Made by a program: the position numbers and the translations under genes. Below, in pieces: positions 33,560 through 42,634 of a stretch of DNA of 54,635 bases. The notes beneath the pieces were generated by a model. The model was not told the DNA's origin. It searched no databases and saw nothing but the letters and a program-made list of their open reading frames with translations. The DNA comes from an uncultured Ilumatobacter sp. (GTDB lineage: Bacteria; Actinomycetota; Acidimicrobiia; Acidimicrobiales; Ilumatobacteraceae), in contig CAJJBX010000007.1 in the NCBI GenBank assembly GCA_905182555.1, positions 1-54,635 on the forward strand, in the 5' to 3' direction. The first letter of the stretch is position 1. Every line of letters begins with the position of its first letter.

Positions 33560-34762
33560 ATGTTCACTACTGGTTCAAAACTCCTCATCGGCTCCTCCGT
33601 CTTCGCGTTGGTGGCTGCAGTCGTTTATGGCGTCACGCAGAACGAGGCCCTTGGCATCGTCGGCCTGGTGTCGGCGGCCTGCGCTCTGGCCTTTCTTGCT
33701 GGCGTCAATGTGTGGGCTGGCGACTCCAACCTGTCCGCGCTCGACACTGCTGCGGTCGCCACGTCCGAAGCATCCGACGATCCACCGGGCGCCAGCATCT
33801 GGCCGATGGTCTTCGCCGTCGGTGCTGCTGCAGTGCTCGTTGGCCTCGTATCGCAACAGTCGGTCTTCACGATCGGCTTGGTCATTCTGCTCGCCGCTGG
33901 TGCACAGTGGGCGGTGCAGGCATGGGCCGAAAGCGCATCGACCGACTCGACCACTAACGCAGCAGTTCGTGGTCGCCTTGCCAACCCGCTCGAGTACCCG
34001 CTGCTTGGGGCATTCGCCGTCGGCGGTATCGCCTACGCCCTCAGCCGCATCATGCTGTGGCTTTCAAAGACCAACACGATCATTGCGTTCGTCGTGCTCG
34101 CCACCATCATTGCTTGCATCGCATTCATCTTCGCCGCCCGCCCATCGCTCAAGCGTGGTGCCATCGGCGGCGTCTTGACCGTTGGTGCCGTAGCGATCGT
34201 TGCTGGTGGTGTGGCTGCCGGTGTCGACGGCCAGCGTTACATCCACGTCTATGAGACAATCGCTGCTGACGCCGCACTCGTCTGCAACTCGCCCGAAGAG
34301 TTCGAGGTCGACGAAGGTGCCAGCCAAACGGTCTCCACCAAGGCCGGCACCTACACAATCTCGCTGACGGCCGCCGGCACTCTTGAGTTTGATGTACCTG
34401 GCCCGGTCGCCGAAGGTTCTGACGCGATCTCGCTCCGTCGTTCGAACCCCAACAACATCGTGTTCCGCAACGATTCGGGCGAAGCGCGTCGCCTGACGCT
34501 CGACTTCGGCCCAGCGCCCGAAGACGAAGCCAGCGCCGCCGCTGAAGAGGGCTATGGCGCAGATGAATCACATGGCGCAGATGAATCACATGGCGACAAG
34601 AGCGACCGAAACCTCACGTGCACCTCGCTCGTCGAAGACGGCGGAGCGCAGCTGATCACCGTGAAGTTCGCCGAGCCCAGCTTTGCCTACGCCGATGACG
34701 CTGAGGCCTACCGTTTCTACGTTCCTGGCACCGACGCCGAAATCGATGTGGTCGTGCCGTGA
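33560..34762 (+). CDS. CtaF-like membrane protein with cupredoxin-like extracytoplasmic tail
   Basis: 400 residues from the ATG at 33560. The first part resembles actinobacterial oxidase subunit IV (CtaF): short helices (LLIGSSVFALVAAVVYGV), then SIWPMVFAVGAAAVLVGLV. Three more helices lead to about residue 225. The C-terminal 175 residues are extracytoplasmic and beta-rich. NNIVFRNDSGEARRLTLDFG and YRFYVPGTDAEIDVVV recall cupredoxin strands, but the usual His/Cys/His/Met copper ligands are absent. A small repeat (GADESH twice) sits in a loop. It could substitute for a subunit II in the shadow complex. The stop overlaps the ctaC start (GTGA). The cupredoxin reading is inference. Confidence 0.55.
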   Translation: MFTTGSKLLIGSSVFALVAAVVYGVTQNEALGIVGLVSAACALAFLAGVNVWAGDSNLSALDTAAVATSEASDDPPGASIWPMVFAVGAAAVLVGLVSQQSVFTIGLVILLAAGAQWAVQAWAESASTDSTTNAAVRGRLANPLEYPLLGAFAVGGIAYALSRIMLWLSKTNTIIAFVVLATIIACIAFIFAARPSLKRGAIGGVLTVGAVAIVAGGVAAGVDGQRYIHVYETIAADAALVCNSPEEFEVDEGASQTVSTKAGTYTISLTAAGTLEFDVPGPVAEGSDAISLRRSNPNNIVFRNDSGEARRLTLDFGPAPEDEASAAAEEGYGADESHGADESHGDKSDRNLTCTSLVEDGGAQLITVKFAEPSFAYADDAEAYRFYVPGTDAEIDVVVP

Positions 34763-36036
34763 CGTACGACCTCAGCATGTCCCACCAATCACCGACCACG
34801 AAAATGCAGGCTGTGGAAACCACAACTACGTTGAAGTCCGTGACCTCCTCACGGCTCGTTCGCACTCTGGTAGCGGGCTCTTTTGCTGCGTTGCTCGCTG
34901 GCTGTGCAACTGATGCACCGCAAGACACCTGGCAGCCCAAGGGCTCGAATGCCCGGATGATCAATGACCTCGACTGGGTTGTGTTCAGTATTGCTGGTGT
35001 GGTCGGCGTCGTTGTCTTTTCTGTGCTGGCGTTCGCACTCTGGAAGTACCGCGATCGCGGCCAGCCGATCCCTGAGCAAACTCACGGTAAGCCGGCCCTC
35101 GAAATCGGCCTCACGATTCTTCCGGCGTTGATTCTGGTCGGCATTGCCATCCCGACGGTTGGCACGATCATGGATCTTGCCGAGACCAACGACACCGAAT
35201 GCATTGTTAACGTCACCGGCCAGCAGTGGTGGTGGGAAATTGACTACCCGGTCCAAGACGGTTGTGGCGGTATCGAAGAGCCCATTGTCACCTCCGGCCA
35301 GATGGTGATCGAAGCTGGCACGAAAGTGCTCGTGCGAGGTACGAGCCGCGATGTCATCCACTCCTGGTGGATCCCGAGCCTCAACGGCAAGCGCGATATG
35401 GTTCCTGGGCGTATCCACACCGTTCGCCTTGAAGCCGACGAGCCCGGCATTTTCGCTGGCCAGTGCACCGAGTTTTGCGGCCTGAGCCATGCCAACATGC
35501 GCATGGAAGTGATTGCGATGAACTCGACAGACTTCGCGATCTGGAAAGCCAACCAGGTCCAGGACTACGTTGCCCCGGTCGCTGGTTCACTCGCCGCCGA
35601 AGGCGAATCGACCTTTATCTCCCAATGCTCGCGTTGCCACCAGGTCGATGGCCTCACCGACTCGAACGACGAGCTGATCATCTCTCGTCCCGACCAGAAC
35701 GTCTGGTCCGGCGCTGCTCCCAACCTCACCAACTTCATGACCCGCAACACCTTCGCTGGTGCATCGTGGGATTTGCTCAGCAAGGAATGCCGTCCCGGAG
35801 TCTGGGACGCCAGTCCGAGCACCATTGGTGCGGCCTACCTCGACGGTGTCACCGACAGCTGCCTCAACGAGGTCGAGCTCCGTGAATGGTTGCGAAATGC
35901 ACCGGCCAAAAAGCCGATGTATACGGACCCCGAAAGCCTCGAAGCGACCAATGGACTCGTTCGTGGAATGCCCTACCTCGCCCTGAGCGAGGATCAGATC
36001 GACCAATTGGTCGCTTACCTGCTCGAGCGTAAGTAA
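34759..36036 (+). CDS. ctaC: Cytochrome c oxidase subunit II fused to cytochrome c
   Basis: 425 residues from GTG 34759, which overlaps the preceding stop; an ATG lies six codons in. The N-terminus carries a lipobox-like LLAGC (Cys49), then two membrane helices and the CuA cupredoxin domain. CuA ligands are His201 (DVIHSWW), Cys236 and Cys240 with Glu238 (GQCTEFC), His244 and Met247. A C-terminal cytochrome c domain has CSRCH (Cys290, Cys293, His294) and a likely axial Met in RGMPYL. It accepts electrons and passes them to subunit I, making a caa3-type enzyme. All ligands are intact, unlike the preceding paralogues. Confidence 0.93.
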   Translation: MTYDLSMSHQSPTTKMQAVETTTTLKSVTSSRLVRTLVAGSFAALLAGCATDAPQDTWQPKGSNARMINDLDWVVFSIAGVVGVVVFSVLAFALWKYRDRGQPIPEQTHGKPALEIGLTILPALILVGIAIPTVGTIMDLAETNDTECIVNVTGQQWWWEIDYPVQDGCGGIEEPIVTSGQMVIEAGTKVLVRGTSRDVIHSWWIPSLNGKRDMVPGRIHTVRLEADEPGIFAGQCTEFCGLSHANMRMEVIAMNSTDFAIWKANQVQDYVAPVAGSLAAEGESTFISQCSRCHQVDGLTDSNDELIISRPDQNVWSGAAPNLTNFMTRNTFAGASWDLLSKECRPGVWDASPSTIGAAYLDGVTDSCLNEVELREWLRNAPAKKPMYTDPESLEATNGLVRGMPYLALSEDQIDQLVAYLLERK

Positions 36037-36050
36037 GGAGCTGACGTCGC

Positions 36051-38069
36051 ATGGCAATCATCGAACGTCCAACAGAGACACCGGATGTCACCAACCGTGG
36101 GACCCGTCCCGCACCGAAGGCTTCCACCAACTACGGCTACCTTCGTCGCCCGGTCGAAACGACTGGATGGCGGTCGTGGGCATTCACCGTTGATCACAAG
36201 AAGATCGGCATTATGTATGGCGCCGTTGCGATGTTCTTCTTCATCCTCGGTGGCCTCGAAGCTGCCCTGATTCGCCTGCAACTCGCTGGCCCTAACGGCA
36301 CGATCCTGTCGGCCGATAAGTACAACCAGATGTTCACGATGCATGCCACAACAATGGTGTTCCTCTTCGTGATGCCGATGGCTGCGGCCTTCGCCAACTA
36401 CTTCATCCCGCTCCAAATCGGTGCACGCGACGTTGCGTTCCCGCGCTTGAACGCACTCTCGCTGTGGGTCTTCGTCTTTGGTGGAGTCTTCCTCAACACG
36501 TCGTGGTTCCTCGGCGGTGGCGCCGATGGTGGCTGGTTCATGTACGCGCCGAATAGTTCGGTTCCATTTAGTCCGACCAACGGTGTCGACTTCTGGGGCC
36601 TCGGCCTCCAGATCACTGGTATTGCGTCACTCGTCGGTGCGATCAACCTGATTGTCACGGTGCTCAACATGCGGGCACCGGGAATGTCGATGATGAAAAT
36701 GCCGATCTTCACCTGGATGGCTTTCGTCGTTCAGATGTTGCTCCTCTTCGCCATCCCCGTCATCACGGTGGCGCTCTTCCTGCTGATGTTCCAGCGAAGT
36801 TTCGGCGCCCAGTTCTTCAGTGTTGAAGCTGGTGCCGATCCACTGCTCTGGCAGCACCTCTTCTGGATTTTCGGCCACCCCGAGGTGTACATCCTCGTCT
36901 TGCCGTCATTCGGCATCATTTCCGAGGTCCTTCCGGTCTTCTCGAAGAAGCCGTTGTTCGGTTACCCGTTCGTCGTCTTTTCCGGCGCTGCGATTGGTTT
37001 CGTCGGCTGGGGCGTCTGGGCCCACCACATGTTTGCTTCCGGGCTCGGGCCGGTCTCGGTCGCAGTGTTCTCGGTGGCCACCATGGCCATCGCCGTGCCA
37101 ACCGGCGTCAAGATCATCAACTGGACCCTCACGCTCTGGGGCGGCAAGTTGACGTTCACCACGGCGATGCTGTTCGCCGTCGGCCTCATCGTGCAGTTCA
37201 CGATCGGCGGTCTTTCGGGTGTCACGCATGCTGTGGCTCCGTCTGACACGCAGCAGACCGATACTTATTACATCGTTGCTCACTTCCACTACGTCATCTT
37301 CGGTGGTGCCGTGCTCGGCCTGTTCTCCGGGTTCTACTACTGGTGGCCGAAGGTCTTCGGCAAGCTTCTCAGCGAGTCCTTGGGTAAGTGGAACTTCTGG
37401 CTGATGATTGCTGGCATGAACCTCACCTTCGGTCCAATGCACATCATTGGCCTGCAGGGGCAGCCACGCCGGATGTACCGCTGGACCGAATTCCGTGCGG
37501 GACAAGGCTTCTTCAACCTCGGATTCTGGAACCTCGTCGCCACAATTGGCACGTTTGTCCTCGGCGTCGGCATCCTGTTCTTCCTGGTCAACATTTGGGT
37601 CACCCATCGTCCCAACTCGAAGACTCCTCCCGCACCCGCTGACCCCTGGGATGCACGCAGCCTCGAGTGGATCACCAGCAGCCCGCCGAAGGAGTACAAC
37701 TTCGCTCGCACGCCGCAGGTGTCTGCACTCGACGAGTTCTTCCACCGCAAGTACGAAGATGTCGGTGAAGGTGACAAGCATGAGTATGTGCAAAAGATGA
37801 CCGGCGAAGAGGTCATCCAGTTTGAAGAAGACAACGCTGATCCGAACATTCACCTTCCGGCTCCGTCGTACTGGCCAATGGTTCTTGCGTTGGCTTTGCC
37901 AGTCATGGCGTATGGCGTGATCTACAACACCCTCTTGATCGTCGCAGGTGGTGCGATCGCTACAATGGCGATGTTCGGTTGGGCACTCGAGCCGGCCGAC
38001 GCAGAAGCATCGGACTTCGACCCGCCAGTAGAGGGCGACGAGACGAGCAAGGAACTGTCCAATGTCTGA
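36051..38069 (+). CDS. ctaD: Cytochrome c oxidase subunit I with CtaF-like C-terminal extension
   Basis: 672 residues; ribosome binding site AAGGAG ahead of the ATG. The heme a ligands are His98 and His413, the heme a3 ligand is His411, and the CuB ligands are His276, His325 and His326. The crosslinked Tyr280 follows in GHPEVY. Proton channel residues such as Glu278 and Lys354 (KIINWT) are present. After the usual 12 helices a hydrophilic linker leads to two more (YWPMVLALALPVMAYGVIYN and LLIVAGGAIATMAMFGW), matching the second half of actinobacterial CtaF. It is fully competent for oxygen reduction. The end overlaps ctaE by 8 bp. Confidence 0.95.
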   Translation: MAIIERPTETPDVTNRGTRPAPKASTNYGYLRRPVETTGWRSWAFTVDHKKIGIMYGAVAMFFFILGGLEAALIRLQLAGPNGTILSADKYNQMFTMHATTMVFLFVMPMAAAFANYFIPLQIGARDVAFPRLNALSLWVFVFGGVFLNTSWFLGGGADGGWFMYAPNSSVPFSPTNGVDFWGLGLQITGIASLVGAINLIVTVLNMRAPGMSMMKMPIFTWMAFVVQMLLLFAIPVITVALFLLMFQRSFGAQFFSVEAGADPLLWQHLFWIFGHPEVYILVLPSFGIISEVLPVFSKKPLFGYPFVVFSGAAIGFVGWGVWAHHMFASGLGPVSVAVFSVATMAIAVPTGVKIINWTLTLWGGKLTFTTAMLFAVGLIVQFTIGGLSGVTHAVAPSDTQQTDTYYIVAHFHYVIFGGAVLGLFSGFYYWWPKVFGKLLSESLGKWNFWLMIAGMNLTFGPMHIIGLQGQPRRMYRWTEFRAGQGFFNLGFWNLVATIGTFVLGVGILFFLVNIWVTHRPNSKTPPAPADPWDARSLEWITSSPPKEYNFARTPQVSALDEFFHRKYEDVGEGDKHEYVQKMTGEEVIQFEEDNADPNIHLPAPSYWPMVLALALPVMAYGVIYNTLLIVAGGAIATMAMFGWALEPADAEASDFDPPVEGDETSKELSNV

Positions 38070-38757
38070 TTCGCTCATCACCGAAACGGTGAAGGATGCC
38101 GTCGAGATCGTCAAAGATCATGCCGACGATGTGCACGTGCACGACGTCCACGCTGGCGACGACCATTCCGGTGATCACGGTGGCCATCACACGTCGCTCG
38201 GTCTGTCGAATACGAAGTTGGCCATGTGGCTCTTCCTCGGTTCGGAATGCCTGCTGTTTGGTGGCCTGATCTCCACCTACATGCTGTACCGCAACCGTCA
38301 CTCGGAAAATTTGGGGCCGGATCAGCTGTGGGACATCCCGTTCACGTCAGCAACGAGCTTTGTGCTCTTGACGTCGTCACTCACCATGGTCTTGGCGGTG
38401 TCGGCAGCGAACCGTAAGGACCTTCGTAATGCGAAGATCTACCTCAGTGTCACAGCGCTGCTCGGTGGCCTGTTCCTGGCGGGTCAAATTTACGAGTTCA
38501 CGGTCTTTTACCGCGAGGGCTTGGGGTTCACCACGAGCTTGTTCTCGTCGAGCTTTTTTACCCTCACGGGTTTCCACGGTGTTCACGTCTCCATCGGCAT
38601 CATCATGCTGGTTGCGCTGATCGGCATGCTGTCGAAGGAGAAGGTGTCAGGCGACGATGCAGAGGCGGTCGAAATGGTCGGGCTCTACTGGCACTTCGTC
38701 GACATCGTCTGGATCATCATCTTCACTGTAATCTACCTGATCGAATTCATTAAATAA
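38062..38757 (+). CDS. ctaE: Cytochrome c oxidase subunit III
   Basis: 231 residues. The His/Asp-rich N-terminus (DVHVHDVHAGDDHSGDHGG) may bind metal. Five helices follow with KLAMWLFLGSECLLFGGL, IYEFTVFYREGLG, TGFHGVHVSIG and YWHFVDIVWIIIF, all conserved in subunit III. It starts inside the ctaD end, so the two are translated together. The subunit stabilises subunit I and its proton uptake path. Confidence 0.93.
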   Translation: MSDSLITETVKDAVEIVKDHADDVHVHDVHAGDDHSGDHGGHHTSLGLSNTKLAMWLFLGSECLLFGGLISTYMLYRNRHSENLGPDQLWDIPFTSATSFVLLTSSLTMVLAVSAANRKDLRNAKIYLSVTALLGGLFLAGQIYEFTVFYREGLGFTTSLFSSSFFTLTGFHGVHVSIGIIMLVALIGMLSKEKVSGDDAEAVEMVGLYWHFVDIVWIIIFTVIYLIEFIK

Positions 38758-38768
38758 GGACGCCCATC

Positions 38769-39079
38769 ATGTCTGACACGCTTTCTACATCCCACGCTGA
38801 CCACAGCACGGCCCAAGCGACAAACAGTTCGTCACGATCTTCTTCGTTCTCGCCGCAATCACTGCGGTCGAGGTGGCTGTTAGCTACATCGATATCGGCC
38901 CGTTGTTCCTGCCAGTGTTACTCGGACTCATGGTCGTGAAGTTTTTCATGGTCGTGCTCTACTTCATGCACATAAAGTTCGACAACAAGTTGTTTGGTCG
39001 TCTGTTTTACATCGGCCTCGGCCTCGCTGTCTTTGTTTACGCGGCAGCACTGTCGACGTTCCAGTTTTTTGCTGGCTGA
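38769..39079 (+). CDS. Cytochrome c oxidase subunit IV (COX4/CyoD-like), frameshifted near 38819
   Basis: The ATG at 38769 starts MSDTLSTSHADHSTAQA. One base later in phase the protein continues KQFVTIFFVLAAITAVEVAV and SYIDIGPLFLPVLLG, then LYFMHIKFDNKLFGRLFY. These are the three helices of prokaryotic oxidase subunit IV. A single missing base at about 38815-38822 explains the break and is probably a sequencing error, given intact neighbours. The joined product is about 103 residues. It lies 11 bp after ctaE in the oxidase operon. Confidence 0.8.
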
Positions 39080-39146
39080 CACCGGCGCCACGTGACCGAC
39101 GCCGCCGTCGCATGACTGGGCGCGTTGACTACTGGGTTCTAAGATT

Positions 39147-40076
39147 GTGACTGTGATCGAGCAGGCCAATGACCTCGCCGCCGCAGCGGACCCCTGGCGA
39201 TTTCAGTGGCATCCCGAGGTGTGGCTACTGGTCGCCTTTTTGACTGGCGCGTTTGTCTATATGGTGCGGGTGATTGGCCCGAAGGCCGTACCGCCGGGCC
39301 AGCGAGTAGTCACTCAGAAAAATATCTACGCCTTTGTCGGTGCAATGGTGGTGCTCTGGGTATCGAGTGATTGGCCGCTGCACGACATTTCCGAGGAGTA
39401 CCTGTATTCGGCACACATGTTGCAGCACATGATGCTCAGTTATTTCCTTCCGCCGCTGACGCTCATCGCGACGCCGCCGTGGCTGTTGCGTGTTCTGGTG
39501 GGCGACGGCCGCCTTTACGCCGGTTTGAAGTTTCTGACGAAACCGGTGATTGCCGGTGTGCTGTTCAACGTCGTGGTCATCATCTCCCACATCCCGATGG
39601 TCGTGAACAGCTCGCTCGACAATGGGCCGCTCCACTACTCGCTGCACGCCTTCGTGGTCTTGCTGTCGCTGCTGATGTGGATGCCGGTCGTGGGGCCGTT
39701 CAAGGAGCTGCAGATTGGCCCACTTGCCAAGTGCATCTACCTCTTTCTGCAATCGATCATTCCCACGCTGCCTGCGGCCTGGCTCACCTTCGCAGAGGGC
39801 GCGGTGTACAGGGAATACGACATTCCGGTGCGTGTCTTTGGATGGAGCGTTACTGTTGATCAGCAGTTAGCCGGAGGGATCATGAAGCTCGGCGGGTCGA
39901 CCTTCTTGTGGACAATCGTCGTCTACATCTTCTTCAAGCGCTTCGCCAACGGTTACGGCGAGTCGCAGGACTATCGCCGCACCAATCCTTCGTTGGACAG
40001 TTCTGGCGACGTCCTCACGACGGCCGACGTTGAACGAGAATTCGCCGCCATGGCACCTCCACCCGAAGACCGCTGA
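39147..40076 (+). CDS. ctaG: Cytochrome c oxidase assembly factor CtaG (caa3 type)
   Basis: 309 residues, seven or so membrane helices. Family motifs are HPEVWLLVAFLTGAFVYM, SDWPLHDISEEYLYSAHML followed by QHMMLSYFLPPL, PLHYSLHAFVVLLSLLMWMP, and PAAWLTFAEGAVY. Caa3-type CtaG proteins assist oxidase assembly, likely copper delivery; conserved His residues (HDISEE, HMLQHMM, HYSLH) are present. Start GTG 39147 (another GTG two codons later). It closes the oxidase gene block. Confidence 0.9.
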   Translation: MTVIEQANDLAAAADPWRFQWHPEVWLLVAFLTGAFVYMVRVIGPKAVPPGQRVVTQKNIYAFVGAMVVLWVSSDWPLHDISEEYLYSAHMLQHMMLSYFLPPLTLIATPPWLLRVLVGDGRLYAGLKFLTKPVIAGVLFNVVVIISHIPMVVNSSLDNGPLHYSLHAFVVLLSLLMWMPVVGPFKELQIGPLAKCIYLFLQSIIPTLPAAWLTFAEGAVYREYDIPVRVFGWSVTVDQQLAGGIMKLGGSTFLWTIVVYIFFKRFANGYGESQDYRRTNPSLDSSGDVLTTADVEREFAAMAPPPEDR

Positions 40077-40112
40077 CAATTCACGGCCTCAATCCGGCAC
40101 TCTCGGCGAAGT

Positions 40113-40161
40113 ATGGCTGGGTGATGGCTGGGTGATGGCTGGGTGATGGCCGGGTGATGGC
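40113..40161. repeat. 11-bp tandem repeat, 4.5 copies
   Basis: ATGGCTGGGTG is repeated at 40113, 40124 and 40135, then with one change (ATGGCCGGGTG) at 40146, then ATGGC. It lies between ctaG and serS, 36 bp after the ctaG stop, and is not coding. Confidence 0.9.
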
Positions 40162-40380
40162 ATACCGAGGTTGAAATTGCCACAACAATGTGTGCTGCAT
40201 CTGTCGGCGAAGGCGGTCACGCTGTCTTGACAACACGCAAGGGCACGTGTCGCAGCGAATGTGAACGGCGAGGTTCTCCGTTTTGCCGCTGCGCCACGAC
40301 GCTGCATTGCGAAGGGTCGACTTGCCCGGTCAACAAACAGGTCAGGGCCGTGTCGTGGGCACCCTGTATCGTCTGGTTCC
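40162..40380. other. serS upstream region
   Basis: There are about 220 bases without a gene. No T-box (no TGGxACCGCG-type motif) or clear terminator was seen. It presumably holds the serS promoter. Confidence 0.3.
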
Positions 40381-41688
40381 GTGATTGATCAACGGCTACT
40401 GCGAACCGACCTCGATGGTGCCAAGGCAGCACTCTCGCGCCGCGGCGACCCGAACTTGCTTGAGGACCTTGATCACGCTGCCCGCCTCGACGTGCGCCTG
40501 CGCGACATCCAGGCCGAACGTGATGAGATTCGCGCCAAGGTCAACATGATCTCGAAAGAAGTCGGCTTGTTGCGTCGCGATGGCAAGGTCGACGAGGCCG
40601 AGGCATTACAGGCGCAGAGCCGGGAGCTTGGCGGTGCCGAAAAGTCCCTCGCCGGCGAGCACGACGAGGTGTCAGTCCTTCTGAATGAACTGCTGCTTGG
40701 CATGCCGAACATCCCGCACTCCGATGCCCCCGATGGTGCGACCGACGCTGATAACCCGATCATTACCGGGCCCGTCGGGCTGAACGACACGTTCCCCGAC
40801 TGGCAGCGCGTGCCCCATTGGGAAACGGCCCAAGCGCTCGGCATCCTCGACAACGAACGCGCGACGAAGATATCGGGCGCGATGTTCACGATGCAGCGCG
40901 GTGCCGGTGCGACCATGGCGCGTGCGCTCACCCAGTTTGGTCTTGACCGCAACGCTGACGTCCACGAAGAGGTCCGTCCGCCGTCGCTGGTGACTACAGC
41001 GACCCTTACCGCCACAGGGCAGTTGCCGAAGTTCGCCGACGATGCGTACTCGATCGAGCGTGATGACCTCTGGTGTGTCCCGACGGCCGAAGCGTCGCTG
41101 ACATCGCTGTTCAGCGGCGAGGTGCTCGACGACACTGATCTTCCGGTCCGGCTGATGGCGTTCAGTCCGTCGTTCCGGCGCGAGGCTGGATCGGCCGGCC
41201 GCGACACGCGCGGCATGCTGCGCACGCACGAGTTCGATAAAGTTGAGATGCTCGCGTTTGCGACGCCTGAACAGGCGCCAGCGCTCCTCGATGACATGGT
41301 CGGGCGCGCTGCAAGCGCAATGGCCGACCTCGGCCTGCCCTACCGCGTGATTGAGATCTGCACCGGCGACATGGGTCAAAGCCATCACCGCACCTTCGAC
41401 GTTGAGGTGTACGCGCCGGGCGTCGACACTTGGCTTGAGGTGTCGTCGGTGTCGTGGTTCGGTGACTATCAGGCGCGACGCGGCAATACCCGCTTCCGCC
41501 GCCACGACGAGAACGGCAAGCCGGTCAAAGGCAGCGAGTTCGTCCACACGCTCAACGGTTCGGCCTTGGCCGTGCCGCGGGTGTGGGCTGCAATCATCGA
41601 GAACTACCGGAACGACGATGGCAGCGTCACCGTCCCCGAAGTACTCCACCCCTACATGCGCAACATCACCGTCATTCGGTCCGATTGA
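40381..41688 (+). CDS. serS: Seryl-tRNA synthetase
   Basis: 435 residues from the GTG at 40381; the open frame extends upstream without family sequence. The N-terminal antiparallel coiled coil (residues about 30-100, DIQAERDEIRAKVNMISKEV) binds tRNA-Ser. The class II core follows: motif 2 FSPSFRREAGSAGRDTRGML with RTHEFDKVEM, and motif 3 TLNGSALAVPRVWAAIIENY. The serine-pocket TAEASLTSLF (TxE) is present. It is complete and of normal length. Confidence 0.95.
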   Translation: MIDQRLLRTDLDGAKAALSRRGDPNLLEDLDHAARLDVRLRDIQAERDEIRAKVNMISKEVGLLRRDGKVDEAEALQAQSRELGGAEKSLAGEHDEVSVLLNELLLGMPNIPHSDAPDGATDADNPIITGPVGLNDTFPDWQRVPHWETAQALGILDNERATKISGAMFTMQRGAGATMARALTQFGLDRNADVHEEVRPPSLVTTATLTATGQLPKFADDAYSIERDDLWCVPTAEASLTSLFSGEVLDDTDLPVRLMAFSPSFRREAGSAGRDTRGMLRTHEFDKVEMLAFATPEQAPALLDDMVGRAASAMADLGLPYRVIEICTGDMGQSHHRTFDVEVYAPGVDTWLEVSSVSWFGDYQARRGNTRFRRHDENGKPVKGSEFVHTLNGSALAVPRVWAAIIENYRNDDGSVTVPEVLHPYMRNITVIRSD

Positions 41689-41935
41689 CTCGATCGCGGC
41701 ATTTCGCGAACTCGTCGTTTCCGGACGTCGGCGTCGGCGTCGCCCGCCTTGGCCTCGAACCAACCGATCTCGAGTGATCTTGGAGGGTTCTGCGAATCGG
41801 GTTGCCGTCGAGCCTCTTGGCCGACTTTTGGAGGATGGGCAAACGGGGTTCTCGTTTTAGCCTCATCCGTCGAGAGCAAAATGAATCTCGATGTGCGCCG
41901 AGCGTGGGCGGCGCGATTGGTGACAAGGTTGAGTT
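41689..41935. other. Intergenic serS-pdxH
   Basis: There are 247 bases with no gene or clear structured element on either strand. Confidence 0.3.
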
Positions 41936-42583
41936 ATGAGTGATTCGATTCGCGACCGACGGGTGCAGTACGAGACAGACGGGCTAGACGTTGGAGACCT
42001 CGATGCCGATCCGATTACTCAGTGGCAGCGTTGGCACGACGCGGCGCTCGAAGCTGGCGTTGTCGAACCGAATGCCATGACGCTGTCAACGATCGGCACC
42101 GACGGCATCCCTGACTCTCGAATCGTCTTGGTGCGCGGTCTCGATGCTCGCGGCTTGGTCTTTTACACGAACTACGACGGGGCAAAGAGTCAGCAGCTCA
42201 ATGCCAACCCCGTGGCCTCCGCCACGTTTGGTTGGCTCGATCTGCACCGTCAGGTCAGGGTCCGCGGCCCCGTTGAGCGTGTGTCGGCAGACGAGAGCGA
42301 CACCTACTTTGCCTCCCGTCCACGGGCGTCGCAGCTTGGGGCATGGTCGTCGCCGCAGAGTGACGAGATTGTCGATCGTTCCGTGCTCGACAACTTCGTT
42401 GCCGCAACGGCCAAGCAGTTCGCCAACGTAGAGGTCATTCCCCGACCGGCCAACTGGGGTGGGTGGCGCCTCATGCCGACCGAGTGGGAGTACTGGCAGG
42501 GTCGCCCGAGCCGCCTCCACGACCGTCTCCGCTACCGCCCCGACGTCGACAGGGGCTGGAATATCACCCGCCTCGCCCCATAG
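41936..42583 (+). CDS. pdxH: Pyridoxamine 5'-phosphate oxidase
   Basis: 215 residues. An FMN-dependent enzyme giving pyridoxal phosphate. Seen are MTLSTIGTDGIPDSRIVLVR, FYTNYDGAKSQQLNANP, VRVRGPVERV, FASRPRASQLGAWSSPQS, and the C-terminal PTEWEYWQGRPSRLHDR with RGWNITRLAP. All active-site blocks (RP, SRLHDR) are present. It lies between serS and unrelated genes, apparently monocistronic. Confidence 0.94.
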   Translation: MSDSIRDRRVQYETDGLDVGDLDADPITQWQRWHDAALEAGVVEPNAMTLSTIGTDGIPDSRIVLVRGLDARGLVFYTNYDGAKSQQLNANPVASATFGWLDLHRQVRVRGPVERVSADESDTYFASRPRASQLGAWSSPQSDEIVDRSVLDNFVAATAKQFANVEVIPRPANWGGWRLMPTEWEYWQGRPSRLHDRLRYRPDVDRGWNITRLAP

Positions 42584-42634
42584 CTGTTCGAGATTCATGC
42601 TCCAGGCTGCTCCAGCGCTACATGAAGCCCATCT

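Noticed and set aside
36906..38114. 402-codon minus-strand ORF opposite ctaD
   Set aside because: This is a shadow frame of a clearly identified gene, with no ribosome binding site or recognisable domain.
40162..40380. Possible T-box riboswitch upstream of serS
   Set aside because: No T-box consensus, specifier loop or terminator/antiterminator pair was found; T-boxes on serS would also be unusual for this group.
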